Notes under the pieces: generated by a model
Databases searched by the model: none
Seen by the model: only the letters and a program-made list of their open reading frames with translations
Told to the model about the DNA's origin: nothing
Origin: G963663735 sp963663735
GTDB lineage: Bacteria > Acidobacteriota > UBA6911 > RPQK01 > JAPXNP01
Direction: 5' to 3'
Assembly (NCBI GenBank): GCA_963663735.2
Contig: CAXXHN010000002.1
Coordinates: forward strand, 1,426,001 to 1,490,000
Length of the DNA stretch: 64,000 nt
Part shown: one piece after another, positions 8,988 to 18,044 of the stretch
Layout of the letters: every line of letters begins with the position of its first letter
Numbering within the stretch: the first letter of the stretch is position 1
Position numbers and translations under genes: made by a program

Positions 8988-9019
8988 ATGAACCTCGATA
9001 TAAATCTGTTTGATCCTAC

Positions 9020-11668
9020 CTACTCGTTACGCAGTGACTCCAGGGGATTAACCCTGGCTGCTCTTCTCGCCGGAATTAAGCAGGAAGCGACAGCTACAAA
9101 AATCAATAAACCTGAGACCACAATAAAAGTCAGGGGATGCGTAGGACTGATTCCGTACAGCATACTTGCCAGAACCCGGCCAAAAGCCAGGACGCCGACC
9201 AGTCCTACAGCTGTTCCTACCAGGGCCTGCTTGAGACCGCGGCTCAGCACATCAATCAAAATCCTCTTCTGGCCAGCACCAAGTGCCATGCGGATTCCTA
9301 TCTCGTGAATTCGTTGCACCACATGATAAGACATGGTTCCATAGATGCCTGCCGCGACCAGGATCAGGGCCAGCGCGGCGAACAGCACGATAAGCAGCGT
9401 ATTGAAACTCCTTTGAGCCATCGATTCAACAAGGATCTGGCCAGTAGTTCGTATTTCTGAAAGCGGCAAGTTTTTATCCAGGCGACTGATCTCTTCCCTG
9501 ATCGGGGCAACCAGCCTGAGCGGGTCAATCTCTGTATTGATGACCAGGTATTTCACACGGTTAAAAGCTGCCAGTCCGGTATTCGGTGGATTTATGTATG
9601 GAAAATAGATTTCCGGTATTGCCGCCCACTCAGCCCACTGGGGAGTATCAGCTACGACACCGACTACGGTCAGCCAAACCTGGTCTCCGAAGCGCAGCCT
9701 TTTTCCAACCGAATCTTCTCCGGGCCAGAAGGAACTCGCCATGCGCTGGTTAATAATAACTCCGGGTTGAGTTGGGGTGCTGTCCTGGACCATGAAGTCC
9801 CTACCCGCGAGCATGGTAATTCCCACAGCCTGGAAATATCCAGCAGTCGAGGTCTTTAATTCGACGTGCTTTGCCTTTTCATCTTCCCGGCCTTCCAGGG
9901 TGGCATTTGAACCGGTCCCGCCGTTAAGGGGAAGCCTGCTGATGGCGGCGGTATGTTTAACTCCAGGGAGAGCCTCAATACTACTCAGGAGATCGGTGTA
10001 AAAAGCATGCACCTGCTCCACTTTCTCATACCTGGGACCTTGCAGGTTGAGTCGGATGGTCAGTACGTTTTCCGTGCTAAAACCATGGTCCATATTTCTC
10101 AGCTGCTGGTAGCTGTTCAGCATCAGCAGGGCACTGTTGGCCAGAACGATTGCCAACGCGAACTGCCCTATAACCAGGATGTTGCGGAGCCTGAAAATCC
10201 CCGGCGCAGACTGGCTGGGGCCACGGCCCCGCCGCAGGTCTTCATTGAGACTACTTTCGGCAGTGGCAAGAGCCGGTACCAGGCTGAAGATGAATCCGGT
10301 CAACAGGGAAATCCCAAGAGCGAAAATCAGCAGCCACCCATTGATCTGGATGTCTTCCACGCGGGGAATATCAGTAGGAATAATGGTGCGGAATATGTTG
10401 ATGCCCCAGGTGGCCAGGAGTATACCCAGGCATCCGCCTAGCAGGGACAACGGCAGGTTTTCTACTATCATCTGACGAATCAGCCGGATGCGGCCGGCCC
10501 CCAGTGAGGCCCTGATTGCTATCTCAGTCCGCCGGGTAGTGGCCCTGGCCATCAGGAGGCTGGCCACATTCAGGCAGACAATCAGGAGGATGATGGCGGC
10601 GGCTCCCTGGATTATCATGATGTGCCCCGAAATGCTTCCGACCAGATCCTCCTGCATCGAAAAGACATTCACCCATTTTTCAGCCCAGGAATCCGGGAAC
10701 TGTTCCTTGAGCTTTCGTGAGATCGCGAGCATTTCCTGCTGTGCTGTATCAATTGAGATCCCGTCCTTTACCCTTCCCATCACCAGCAGGCGCTGGGCAA
10801 GGCGATTTCCCCCGGCGAGATCAGGGTGGGATAGCGGTATCCAGACCTCGGTTTTACTGCCGATCGTCCAGGGGCAGGGATGGCTGAAACCGGGAGGCAT
10901 GATTCCAATCATGGTGTAAGAAACCCCATCCAGCATTATTGGCTGGCCCAGTATCTCCGGATCTGCTCCAAATCGCCGCTGCCACAAGCTGTTGCTGATA
11001 ACAGCCACCTGGCCGTTACCGGGAAGTTCTTCTTCGTCAGAAAAGGCTCTTCCCATTAAGGGCTGGACACGAAGCAGTTCAAACATGCCGACACTCGTTT
11101 CAGCACCCTGAACTATCTCAGGATCACCTTGTCCGGTAAGGGTGAACTGATCAGGCCTGTATGCCACGATTCGTTCGAAAGACTGGTTTTGTTCTCTCCA
11201 GTCCGCAAAATCAGGCCCCGATGACGGCACCCTGGGCTGTCGGGCATCCGCCTCCCAAAGCATTGTCAACTGCCCGGGAGATTCGTATGGCAGAGGATCC
11301 AGCAGGACTGCTTTAACAACGCTAAATATAGCTGTACTTGCTCCAACTCCCAGGGCTACGAGCAATATTATTAACACTGGAAGGCCCGGTTTCCTGATCA
11401 GCTGCCTGATACCGTAATGGATGTCCTGGAGAAACGATTCAAGCCATAGCAGACCACGCTGATCACGGCAGTTTTCCTTAACCTGCTCGATTCCGCCGAT
11501 TTTCAGAAAAGCTTTGCGGCGGGCTTCACCCGGATTCATCCCCTTTCGGATATTTTCTTCCGTTTCCATATCCAGGCAGAACTGGAGTTCGTTTTCCATC
11601 TCCCGGTCTTGACGGATTCCAGTAAAAAGTGAAAGCAAACGAAAAAAAAGCCTTCTTATTGAGGCCAT
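9020..11668 (-). CDS. ADOP-family (acidobacterial duplicated orphan permease) ABC permease
   Basis: An 882-residue protein with the ADOP layout. A cytoplasmic N-terminal segment of about 85 residues (REMENELQFCLDMETEENIRKGM, the usual acidobacterial leader) precedes two FtsX/MacB-type permease units. Each unit has one helix, a large periplasmic domain and three further helices (about 95-450 and 490-882). The closing helix reads SCLIPARRAARVNPLESLR, the hallmark C-terminus. Members are abundant in Acidobacteriota and usually follow a PadR gene, as here (18-nt gap). Most are orphans without their own ATPase; this one is followed by an adaptor and an ATPase, so a complete MacAB-like unit is likely. 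The exported substrate is unknown. Confidence 0.92.
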   Translation of the reverse strand: MASIRRLFFRLLSLFTGIRQDREMENELQFCLDMETEENIRKGMNPGEARRKAFLKIGGIEQVKENCRDQRGLLWLESFLQDIHYGIRQLIRKPGLPVLIILLVALGVGASTAIFSVVKAVLLDPLPYESPGQLTMLWEADARQPRVPSSGPDFADWREQNQSFERIVAYRPDQFTLTGQGDPEIVQGAETSVGMFELLRVQPLMGRAFSDEEELPGNGQVAVISNSLWQRRFGADPEILGQPIMLDGVSYTMIGIMPPGFSHPCPWTIGSKTEVWIPLSHPDLAGGNRLAQRLLVMGRVKDGISIDTAQQEMLAISRKLKEQFPDSWAEKWVNVFSMQEDLVGSISGHIMIIQGAAAIILLIVCLNVASLLMARATTRRTEIAIRASLGAGRIRLIRQMIVENLPLSLLGGCLGILLATWGINIFRTIIPTDIPRVEDIQINGWLLIFALGISLLTGFIFSLVPALATAESSLNEDLRRGRGPSQSAPGIFRLRNILVIGQFALAIVLANSALLMLNSYQQLRNMDHGFSTENVLTIRLNLQGPRYEKVEQVHAFYTDLLSSIEALPGVKHTAAISRLPLNGGTGSNATLEGREDEKAKHVELKTSTAGYFQAVGITMLAGRDFMVQDSTPTQPGVIINQRMASSFWPGEDSVGKRLRFGDQVWLTVVGVVADTPQWAEWAAIPEIYFPYINPPNTGLAAFNRVKYLVINTEIDPLRLVAPIREEISRLDKNLPLSEIRTTGQILVESMAQRSFNTLLIVLFAALALILVAAGIYGTMSYHVVQRIHEIGIRMALGAGQKRILIDVLSRGLKQALVGTAVGLVGVLAFGRVLASMLYGISPTHPLTFIVVSGLLIFVAVASCLIPARRAARVNPLESLRNE

Positions 11669-11686
11669 ATTATTACGCTCCTTCCC

Positions 11687-12007
11687 TCAGGATTCCTTCA
11701 GGACTCGGGAAACAAAGGCGGCAATCTCGTTCCAGCTCTTCTTTTCAACGATCAATTGCTGAGCTCCCTGCCTGGAAAGCGAATAAAATTTGGCTCGTCG
11801 ATTGTTTTCAGATGTTCCCCAGGACGATTTAATCCATCCTTTCTGTTCCAGCCTGATCAGTGCGGGATAGAGGGTTCCGTAATTGAGATTTACCTGATCG
11901 TCCGAAATTCTCTCAATACGTCGGGCGATTCCCCAGCCGTGCATGGATCCCATCATTTTCAGTGTCTGGAGCACCAGCAGATCCAAAGTACCTTGCAGTA
12001 TGTCCAT
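11687..12007 (-). CDS. PadR-family transcriptional regulator
   Basis: A 106-residue PadR protein: winged-helix core (ILQGTLDLLVLQTLKMMG, then NYGTLYPALIRLEQKGWI with the typical GTLYPAL recognition helix) and a short C-terminal dimerisation helix. It belongs to the acidobacterial PadR group found before ADOP permeases. As the first gene of the efflux operon it should repress its own promoter at 12046-12074, where an inverted repeat GACAAT-N9-ATTGTC overlaps the -35 and spacer. The inducer is unknown. Confidence 0.92.
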   Translation of the reverse strand: MDILQGTLDLLVLQTLKMMGSMHGWGIARRIERISDDQVNLNYGTLYPALIRLEQKGWIKSSWGTSENNRRAKFYSLSRQGAQQLIVEKKSWNEIAAFVSRVLKES

Positions 12008-12045
12008 AATATTACGTTCCGTCCTTTCTATAGATTAGCAATAGG

Positions 12046-12074
12046 AGTATAGACAATCTCTTATTGATTGTCAA
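12046..12074 (-). promoter_or_regulatory. Sigma-70 promoter with PadR-operator-like palindrome
   Basis: On the minus strand TTGACA (12074-12069), a 17-nt spacer and TATACT (12051-12046) form a near-consensus promoter firing into padR, with a leader of about 35 nt. An inverted repeat GACAAT (12052-12057) / ATTGTC (12067-12072), separated by 9 nt, overlaps the -35 box and spacer. That placement fits autorepression by the PadR protein. Confidence 0.8.
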
Positions 12075-12300
12075 TAGGAAAGATCATACCTGGCGAAAAG
12101 CGGATAATCCATGACAGGAAAATATGTTCCGGCGTTGCGCTTATGACTCAGCACGATTTGTCGGGAGTTAGCTGGAGTGAGTTTCCCGTGAGCCGGGACT
12201 GACTAATAGGCTGTCTGACTGCCCCTCCCCGGTTACTTGACCTATAGGATTAATTGATGGGGTTACAGAGGAGCGGACAGCCTGGTACAAGGTAACACGC

Positions 12301-12335
12301 AGCAGGAACATTCTACATAGGCCAATGTTCCTGCT
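12301..12335. terminator. 12-bp perfect hairpin after DUF5009 gene
   Basis: AGCAGGAACATT (12301-12312) pairs perfectly with AATGTTCCTGCT (12324-12335), with an 11-nt loop. It lies 20 nt past the stop codon of the leftward membrane-protein gene, so it is a likely transcript end or stabiliser, but no U-run follows. Between here and the padR promoter, AGGCTGTC and GACAGCCT (about 12210-12283) form a looser inverted repeat. Confidence 0.5.
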
Positions 12336-12354
12336 CACTTGAAAAATGTCAGTA

Positions 12355-13476
12355 TTATATTTTTATGAAAAGCCGCTTTTCATATAACCAGTAACATAGG
12401 TACCACAGTGATATGTACACGGCTGAACCCTGGATTAATCCGACGGTAAAATCCCCTGCCCATGAAAAGAAGGTCGTGGTGAAAGGCGTAAAAATCTCAT
12501 GCAATATACCGGATCCCCCCAGGGCATTGAACATGTATATGAAAATGCAGTTCATCCCCACAATGATGAAGGCCTTCGAGAAACGGGGGAATAATTTTTT
12601 GACATCCATCAGCCAGTAACTCAGGGCCAGGGCCAAAATAACATATCCTCCGCTGGCCAGGACAAAGGAGGAGGTAGCGATCTTCTTGATAATCGGGGTT
12701 ACGTCTAACCAGTGAAGGGCGTATCCTACAATCAAGGCCGATATTCCCGCGATAACCAGTATTTTAATTTTCTTGATCGCTGGCCTGTCACTCATCAGCA
12801 GTATTCCGCAGAGGACACCCCAAATCGTATGGGCAGTGGTGGAAACAAAGTTGAGGGTGGCCCACCCGGCTCCATTAGATTCCGGCTGCAACAGGGTATT
12901 AAACCATGCTCCGAGATTTTGCCCGTCCACCCAGGGATTAGTGAAGCCCGCCACTGGAAAATAACGGTAGGCCAGATCAATAAAAAGGAGAATTGCCAGG
13001 CTGACAATCAGCTGGAATCTAATGCTCTTTTTCATTATCAGGAACGCTACCAGGTAAGTAACTGACAGTTGGGCTAGGACATTTTGAAACCGGAAGACTA
13101 TCTCTCCGGGACCTATGCAGTATAACCACCATCCTAATAACAACAAAATGAACGAACGTTTAAAGGCATGGTGCAGAATCCTGCTGTCAGAATCACCCTT
13201 TCTTTTCCTGTTGGCAACCGCAAACGGGATTGCGACTCCGACAATAAACATAAAAGCAGGCTGTATCAGATCCCAAAAGTGAATTCCCTCCCATCGTTGA
13301 TGACTGAACTGGGTGCTGATAAATTGCAGGATACTGCTCCCTTCCACACTCCGGAACAGCCTGATAAGGTGGGTATTCTCAATTATCAAAATAAACATGG
13401 TAAAACCACGAAAAAAATCTATCGAAGTAACTCTTTCTGCTATTACAGAATCCACATTAGTAATAATCTTATTCAT
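12355..13476 (-). CDS. DUF5009/HGSNAT-like multipass membrane protein
   Basis: A 373-residue polytopic membrane protein (about 10 hydrophobic segments). It starts with the family hallmark RVTSIDFFRGFTMFI after a short cytoplasmic tail and continues with FWDLIQPAFMFIVGVAIPFA. This matches the DUF5009 group related to heparan-alpha-glucosaminide N-acetyltransferase, which moves acetyl groups across the membrane onto sugars; enzymatic activity in bacteria is mostly unproven. It borders a carbohydrate-degrading region (GH51 next on the same strand), consistent with a role in processing sugar polymers. AGAAGAG serves as a modest Shine-Dalgarno. Confidence 0.8.
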   Translation of the reverse strand: MNKIITNVDSVIAERVTSIDFFRGFTMFILIIENTHLIRLFRSVEGSSILQFISTQFSHQRWEGIHFWDLIQPAFMFIVGVAIPFAVANRKRKGDSDSRILHHAFKRSFILLLLGWWLYCIGPGEIVFRFQNVLAQLSVTYLVAFLIMKKSIRFQLIVSLAILLFIDLAYRYFPVAGFTNPWVDGQNLGAWFNTLLQPESNGAGWATLNFVSTTAHTIWGVLCGILLMSDRPAIKKIKILVIAGISALIVGYALHWLDVTPIIKKIATSSFVLASGGYVILALALSYWLMDVKKLFPRFSKAFIIVGMNCIFIYMFNALGGSGILHEIFTPFTTTFFSWAGDFTVGLIQGSAVYISLWYLCYWLYEKRLFIKI

Positions 13477-13874
13477 ATAAAAACTCTTCTGGTTAATGTT
13501 GACATGAAAACCGCTACTAACTTCCTTTTCTTAAAATGGGCAGGGCTGACTGTTCAGAACACTCCCCCGCAGGAACACCTCTAATGGAAACCAATGATTT
13601 CTGGATATATATCTGGCTAAAATCCAGGGCTGACCATATCAGCCTGTATTAACCGGTATCACAGGAAGGCAGAAACCTTAACCTACTTGCTCAAAGCATC
13701 ACTTATCCAGGTCACGGTGTCAAGCAATAAAAATGTCCGGAGCGCTGAAATGGACACAGCTGATTTCGCCTGCTATGAACAGGAATTCCATTCCCGTTAA
13801 ATCAATGAGGTTTGCCCGGTTCCCTGCTGGATTTTCCTGTTCCGTAATCAAACGGTTCAAATCGGCCTGTTTTT
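13477..13874. other. Intergenic region upstream of DUF5009 gene
   Basis: About 400 bp between the leftward GH51 gene and the leftward DUF5009 gene. It must contain the promoter of the latter. I could not find a strong -35/-10 pair, a gene, or a repeat. Confidence 0.4.
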
Positions 13875-15419
13875 TTATTTAACCTCCATCACCACGACCG
13901 ACTTGGCGGGCAGGATCACCATTAATTTGCCGTCCTTGATTTCGGAGTTTTTCAGCTGGCCCGGCTGCAGGTTGTCAGGTTTGTCAAAAGTGTTATGGGA
14001 GTTCATGTTTTCTGCAGAAAGCACCCGTCCGGTTACGCTTGTAGCTTTTATTCCATCCAGCGCGCATTCCAGCTGGGCCGGAGTCTGCGGGTCAAGATTG
14101 CATAATGAAATGTGGACCACTCCGTTTTCATCCCGCGAAGCTGATACATTGAGAACTGGGAATTTCTCATCATTTCGGGTCCAGGCATTCGTGATCAAAT
14201 CAAAGGGCAGTAACGTAGCTCCCTGGTGTACCTTATACATCTCGAATACATGATAGGTAGGGGTGAGAATCATCTTTTCGCCATCGGTCAGGATCATCGC
14301 CTGCAGCACATTATTGACCTGGGCGATATTGGCCATCTTCACCCGGCCACAATTCTGGTTGAACAGGTTCAGAAAAATGCCGGCTGAAACGGCATCCCGC
14401 AGCGTGTTCTGCTGGTACAAAAGGCTCTTTTGGCTGCCTGGCTCCTCATCCCACCAGGTTCCCCATTCATCCACGTAAAGAGCAATCTTCCCGTCAGGAT
14501 CATATACGTCCATGATCTCCCTGGTTCGGGCCAGCACTTTCTCCAGTCCCAGGCTGCTTTCCATCAGTGCAAGCCATTCATCTTCGTTGAACTCGACAGC
14601 ACTGCCTCCCGTACCGGGGACATAATAGTGCAGGCTCAAAGCATCCATCCGGTTGCCTATTTCTCTCATGACCACCTCGGTCCAGTGATGGTCAATACCT
14701 CCGGGACCGCAGGCTACCTTTCTGATCTCGTTCCCGGAATAACTCCGGACGTATGTTTTAAACCTCCGATACAGGTTGGAGTAATATTCCGGGGTCATGC
14801 TGCCGCCACAGCTCCAGTTTTCGTTGCCTATGCCGAAATACTTTATGATCCAGGGTTTGTCCCGTCCATTGGCACGGCGCAGGTTTGCCATTTCGCTGTC
14901 GCCGGCGAAGGTCATGTACTCAACCCAGTCCTGCATCTCCTCCGGAGTACCGGATCCGACGTTGCCCGCGATGTAAGCTTCGCATCCCAACATCTCGCAC
15001 AGGTCCAGAAACTCGTGAGTTCCGAAGGCATTGGTTTCAGTTACCATCCCCCAGTGGGTGTTAACCATTTTCGGACGCTGCTCCCGCGGGCCGATGCCCT
15101 CCTGCCAGTGGTATTCGTCGGCGAAACACCCTCCTGGCCAGCGCAGCACCGGAATATCCAGCTTTTTCAGCGCCGCGACCACATCTGTGCGAATGCCACG
15201 CACGTTTGGAATATCCGAATCCTCACCGACCCAGAAGCCTTCGTAGATACAGTGTCCCAGATGTTCGGCAAAATGGCCGTAGATTTCAGGATTTATGGTT
15301 TCCTGCCCGAGACTGGCATGGACCAGAAGTCTGTTAATGCCTCCAGTTTCCTGGAGGGTGGTCCCCGCGAAGCCCCAAACGCCGTTCAGAATGAGTGCCA
15401 GAAGTATAAGTCGTTTCAT
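13875..15419 (-). CDS. GH51 alpha-L-arabinofuranosidase, exported
   Basis: A 514-residue enzyme from the ATG at 15419, chosen because GAGGATAG lies just upstream and the sequence begins a signal peptide (MKRLILLALILNGVWGFAG). The body is family 51: INPEIYGHFAEHLG near residue 42, RWPGGCFADEYHW near 93, acid/base Glu200 in GIGNENW and nucleophile Glu318 in YVDEWGTWW, followed by the C-terminal beta domain ending in PAKSVVVMEVK. It hydrolyses terminal alpha-L-arabinofuranosyl residues of arabinoxylan, arabinan or arabinogalactan. Most GH51 enzymes are intracellular; a signal peptide here implies periplasmic or outer action. An MFS carrier is encoded divergently 272 nt away and could import released sugars. 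Confidence 0.9.
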   Translation of the reverse strand: MKRLILLALILNGVWGFAGTTLQETGGINRLLVHASLGQETINPEIYGHFAEHLGHCIYEGFWVGEDSDIPNVRGIRTDVVAALKKLDIPVLRWPGGCFADEYHWQEGIGPREQRPKMVNTHWGMVTETNAFGTHEFLDLCEMLGCEAYIAGNVGSGTPEEMQDWVEYMTFAGDSEMANLRRANGRDKPWIIKYFGIGNENWSCGGSMTPEYYSNLYRRFKTYVRSYSGNEIRKVACGPGGIDHHWTEVVMREIGNRMDALSLHYYVPGTGGSAVEFNEDEWLALMESSLGLEKVLARTREIMDVYDPDGKIALYVDEWGTWWDEEPGSQKSLLYQQNTLRDAVSAGIFLNLFNQNCGRVKMANIAQVNNVLQAMILTDGEKMILTPTYHVFEMYKVHQGATLLPFDLITNAWTRNDEKFPVLNVSASRDENGVVHISLCNLDPQTPAQLECALDGIKATSVTGRVLSAENMNSHNTFDKPDNLQPGQLKNSEIKDGKLMVILPAKSVVVMEVK

Positions 15420-15691
15420 GCGCCTATCCTCTTGATGATGATATGTGTGAACATTCAAATTTAGATTATTAGCACCGCAAACAGGAGGATTCAAGCTTTT
15501 TTGGGTGGGGCAAAAAGGCCGGATTGTTGCGGACAGTGCCCGGGGGTTGGGTAACCGCATGAAAAAGTTGAAGTCAAAACCGCAGAAGACTTCTGGACAT
15601 TACCTGTATATATAAATAATATCTTAAAAAGAACAAGCTGATTGCTTGGCGATTTTCTTTTTACTGATTCATAAATTTACATGGCGCAATT

Positions 15692-16972
15692 ATGACTACA
15701 GAAACAGTTAGAAAAAGACCTTCTCCCATATTTCGATGGGCTACGTTACTGTTTGTAAGCCTGGCAATGTTTGGTAATTATTATATTTATGACAGTATCG
15801 CGCCGATAGCAGACATGTTGAAATCAGAATTAGGTTTCAATGACATAAATATTGGCCAGATGTACACCGCGTACAGCATAGCAGCCGTTCTTGTCCTCCT
15901 GTTTGGAGGTTTTGTAATTGACAGATTTGGCACCAAGATATCAATCTTCATTTTTGGCGCTATCTGTTCCGTCGCGGCATTTATCACCGCCATTTCTCCT
16001 GACCTGACTGTAATGTTGACTGGCAGGGTTTTGTTAGGAATTGGCGCCGAACCATTAATAGTCGCGATAACAGCCGCGTTGGCAAAGTGGTTTAGGGGTA
16101 AGGAACTGGGTTTCGCTTTTGGTATCAGCCTTACGATTGGGCGCCTGGGTTCATTTGCGGCTGACTGGTCACCAACCTGGGGAGGATCATACTACGGCAA
16201 CTGGCAGGATCCTCTTTATCTTTGCGCAATAATCGGTTTAACCTGCTTTGTTGGCGGTTCTATTTATTATTTTATGGAAGGTTATGCGGTCAAGAGATAT
16301 ACATTGGGGGAAGCAAGCGCAACAGACAAATTTGTAATCAAGGATATGTTCAGGTTCGATAAATCCTTCTGGTACATAGTCATTCTCTGCGTGACTTTTT
16401 ATTCAGCGATTTTCCCATTCAGAAGTTTTGCCATTAAATTCTACATGGAATTCCATGGTGTTGACCGGGAACTGGCAGGACAGTTAAACAGCATATTGAT
16501 TTTCGCTTCCATGGTCGCAATGCCTTTATTTGGATTACTGGCTGATAAAATTGGCAAAAGGGCGCTCATGATGATGATAGGTTCCGTAGCAATTTTACCA
16601 GTTTACCTGATGCTGGTTTATTCAGGAATCTCTTTGTATATTCCAATAGCTTTAATGGGACTTGCATTCTCATTGATTCCGGCAATTATGTGGCCTTCCG
16701 TTGCATACCTGGTTGAAGAGAGCCGCCTTGGCACTGCCTATTCACTGATGACATTAATCCAGCAAATCGGTGTCGCACTCTTTAATGTACTTTTAGGATG
16801 GGCTAACGACACCTGGCAGGCTTCCGCGGATAATCCAGGCGGGTATAAAGCTGGTATGTGGATACTTTCCATCCTGGGTATAGTAGGTTTTGTATTTGCA
16901 TATCTCCTGAGAAAGAATGAAACTGGGCCAGACAACCACGGCCTGGAATATCCCAAGGGAAGTGAAGAGTAA
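15692..16972 (+). CDS. MFS transporter (MFSD1/NarK-like fold)
   Basis: A 426-residue carrier with 12 predicted helices. The loop after helix 2 has the MFS signature (GGFVIDRFGTK, about residues 72-82), and a cytoplasmic linker near 195-225 joins the halves. There is no obvious Shine-Dalgarno before the ATG, and an overlapping out-of-frame ATG lies 11 nt upstream, so the start is moderately sure. It is divergent from the GH51 arabinofuranosidase and upstream of an SGNH lipoprotein and a GH99-like gene, which suggests uptake of sugars or glycan breakdown products. That is inference from position. Confidence 0.8.
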   Translation: MTTETVRKRPSPIFRWATLLFVSLAMFGNYYIYDSIAPIADMLKSELGFNDINIGQMYTAYSIAAVLVLLFGGFVIDRFGTKISIFIFGAICSVAAFITAISPDLTVMLTGRVLLGIGAEPLIVAITAALAKWFRGKELGFAFGISLTIGRLGSFAADWSPTWGGSYYGNWQDPLYLCAIIGLTCFVGGSIYYFMEGYAVKRYTLGEASATDKFVIKDMFRFDKSFWYIVILCVTFYSAIFPFRSFAIKFYMEFHGVDRELAGQLNSILIFASMVAMPLFGLLADKIGKRALMMMIGSVAILPVYLMLVYSGISLYIPIALMGLAFSLIPAIMWPSVAYLVEESRLGTAYSLMTLIQQIGVALFNVLLGWANDTWQASADNPGGYKAGMWILSILGIVGFVFAYLLRKNETGPDNHGLEYPKGSEE

Positions 16973-17140
16973 TGGACCAGAATAGAATTTATCCGGGACG
17001 ACTTTATCCATATTGGATAGCTTCATCCCCAAAAAAACACTAGCATCCACGTGACTCTGAATACTTGCCTTTTCCAGGCTGGCTGAAAGTCTCCAAGTGG
17101 ACAAATCGAAATGAAAGTATTTTTTAAACAGGATCTTGAT

Positions 17141-17878
17141 ATGAAAAAAATAGTATTTGTATTCTTCGCTTTGCTGTTTTGGGTTAGTTGTGCTCCCAAA
17201 GAAAGCGCCCCAGTATACGAAAATCCCGCGGCCACAGCCGTAACAGGCGAAGGAGAGTGGTGGCAGGAACGCCACCAGACAATAGTGGACAGGCTGGATT
17301 CAAATCCCAAGATGATACTTATCGGTGATTCAATATTCCATTCGCTGGATAATGACGATCGCCAGGAAGTTTGGACGAAATACCTTGATCAATACCAAAC
17401 AGTGAATATGGGAATTTCTGGTGATCGTACTGAAAATGTTATCTGGAGACTTGAGAATGGCTCACTTGAAAACATAAACCCAAATCTTGCTGTCATTTTA
17501 ATTGGAACAAACAATACTGACGGCAATCATTTTCTCAGCATCAGCACACCTGAGGAACTGGCCGGGGGCATATGGAAAATTTGTGAAACTGTAAATCAAA
17601 AGCTTCCTGAAACCAAAATTCTTCTAATGGGAATTTTGCCCTATGGTTATAAACCCAACTACCGGGACAATATTAATAAAGCCACGAATGAACTTATTTC
17701 AAAATTTCCTGAAAAGAATCCAGGTATCCATTACATAGATATAGGAAATGTCTATCTGGATGGGCAGGGCAAGGTAATGGATAAGCTGATGCCTGACTAC
17801 CTGCACCCCAACGCTGAAGGCCACCTGCTTATGTTTCAGGCACTGGAAGAGGAGATTACAAGGCTTATGGAAGAATAG
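17141..17878 (+). CDS. SGNH/GDSL-family lipoprotein hydrolase
   Basis: A 245-residue protein. The start with CAGGATC upstream gives a lipoprotein signal with lipobox WVSC (Cys17). SGNH blocks are all present: nucleophile Ser64 in IGDSIF (block I), Gly in GISGDRT (block II), Asn in LIGTNNTDG (block III) and Asp/His in DYLHPN (block V). The order and the TENVIWRL segment resemble platelet-activating-factor acetylhydrolase-like SGNH enzymes, which in this setting commonly remove acetyl groups from sugars. Placed between an MFS carrier and a GH99-like gene on the same strand, it may deacetylate a glycan at the cell surface. Confidence 0.85.
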   Translation: MKKIVFVFFALLFWVSCAPKESAPVYENPAATAVTGEGEWWQERHQTIVDRLDSNPKMILIGDSIFHSLDNDDRQEVWTKYLDQYQTVNMGISGDRTENVIWRLENGSLENINPNLAVILIGTNNTDGNHFLSISTPEELAGGIWKICETVNQKLPETKILLMGILPYGYKPNYRDNINKATNELISKFPEKNPGIHYIDIGNVYLDGQGKVMDKLMPDYLHPNAEGHLLMFQALEEEITRLMEE

Positions 17879-18044
17879 GCCGTTAACCTATGGGCTTGCC
17901 CACACCGGGAATCCCGTCCGCCTTAATGGGCATTGTCTTCGATGGTGGAATATTCATTCAGGATACAGTACCAACTTGAATTTTATGGCCATGTTTACAA
18001 TACCCATACCGATTTTATAGTCATAACCCAGGAAATTAAATACG

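Noticed and set aside
14430..15464. Antisense open frame of about 340 codons opposite the GH51 gene
   Set aside because: Codon-bias shadow of the arabinofuranosidase; no recognisable domain and no start signal.
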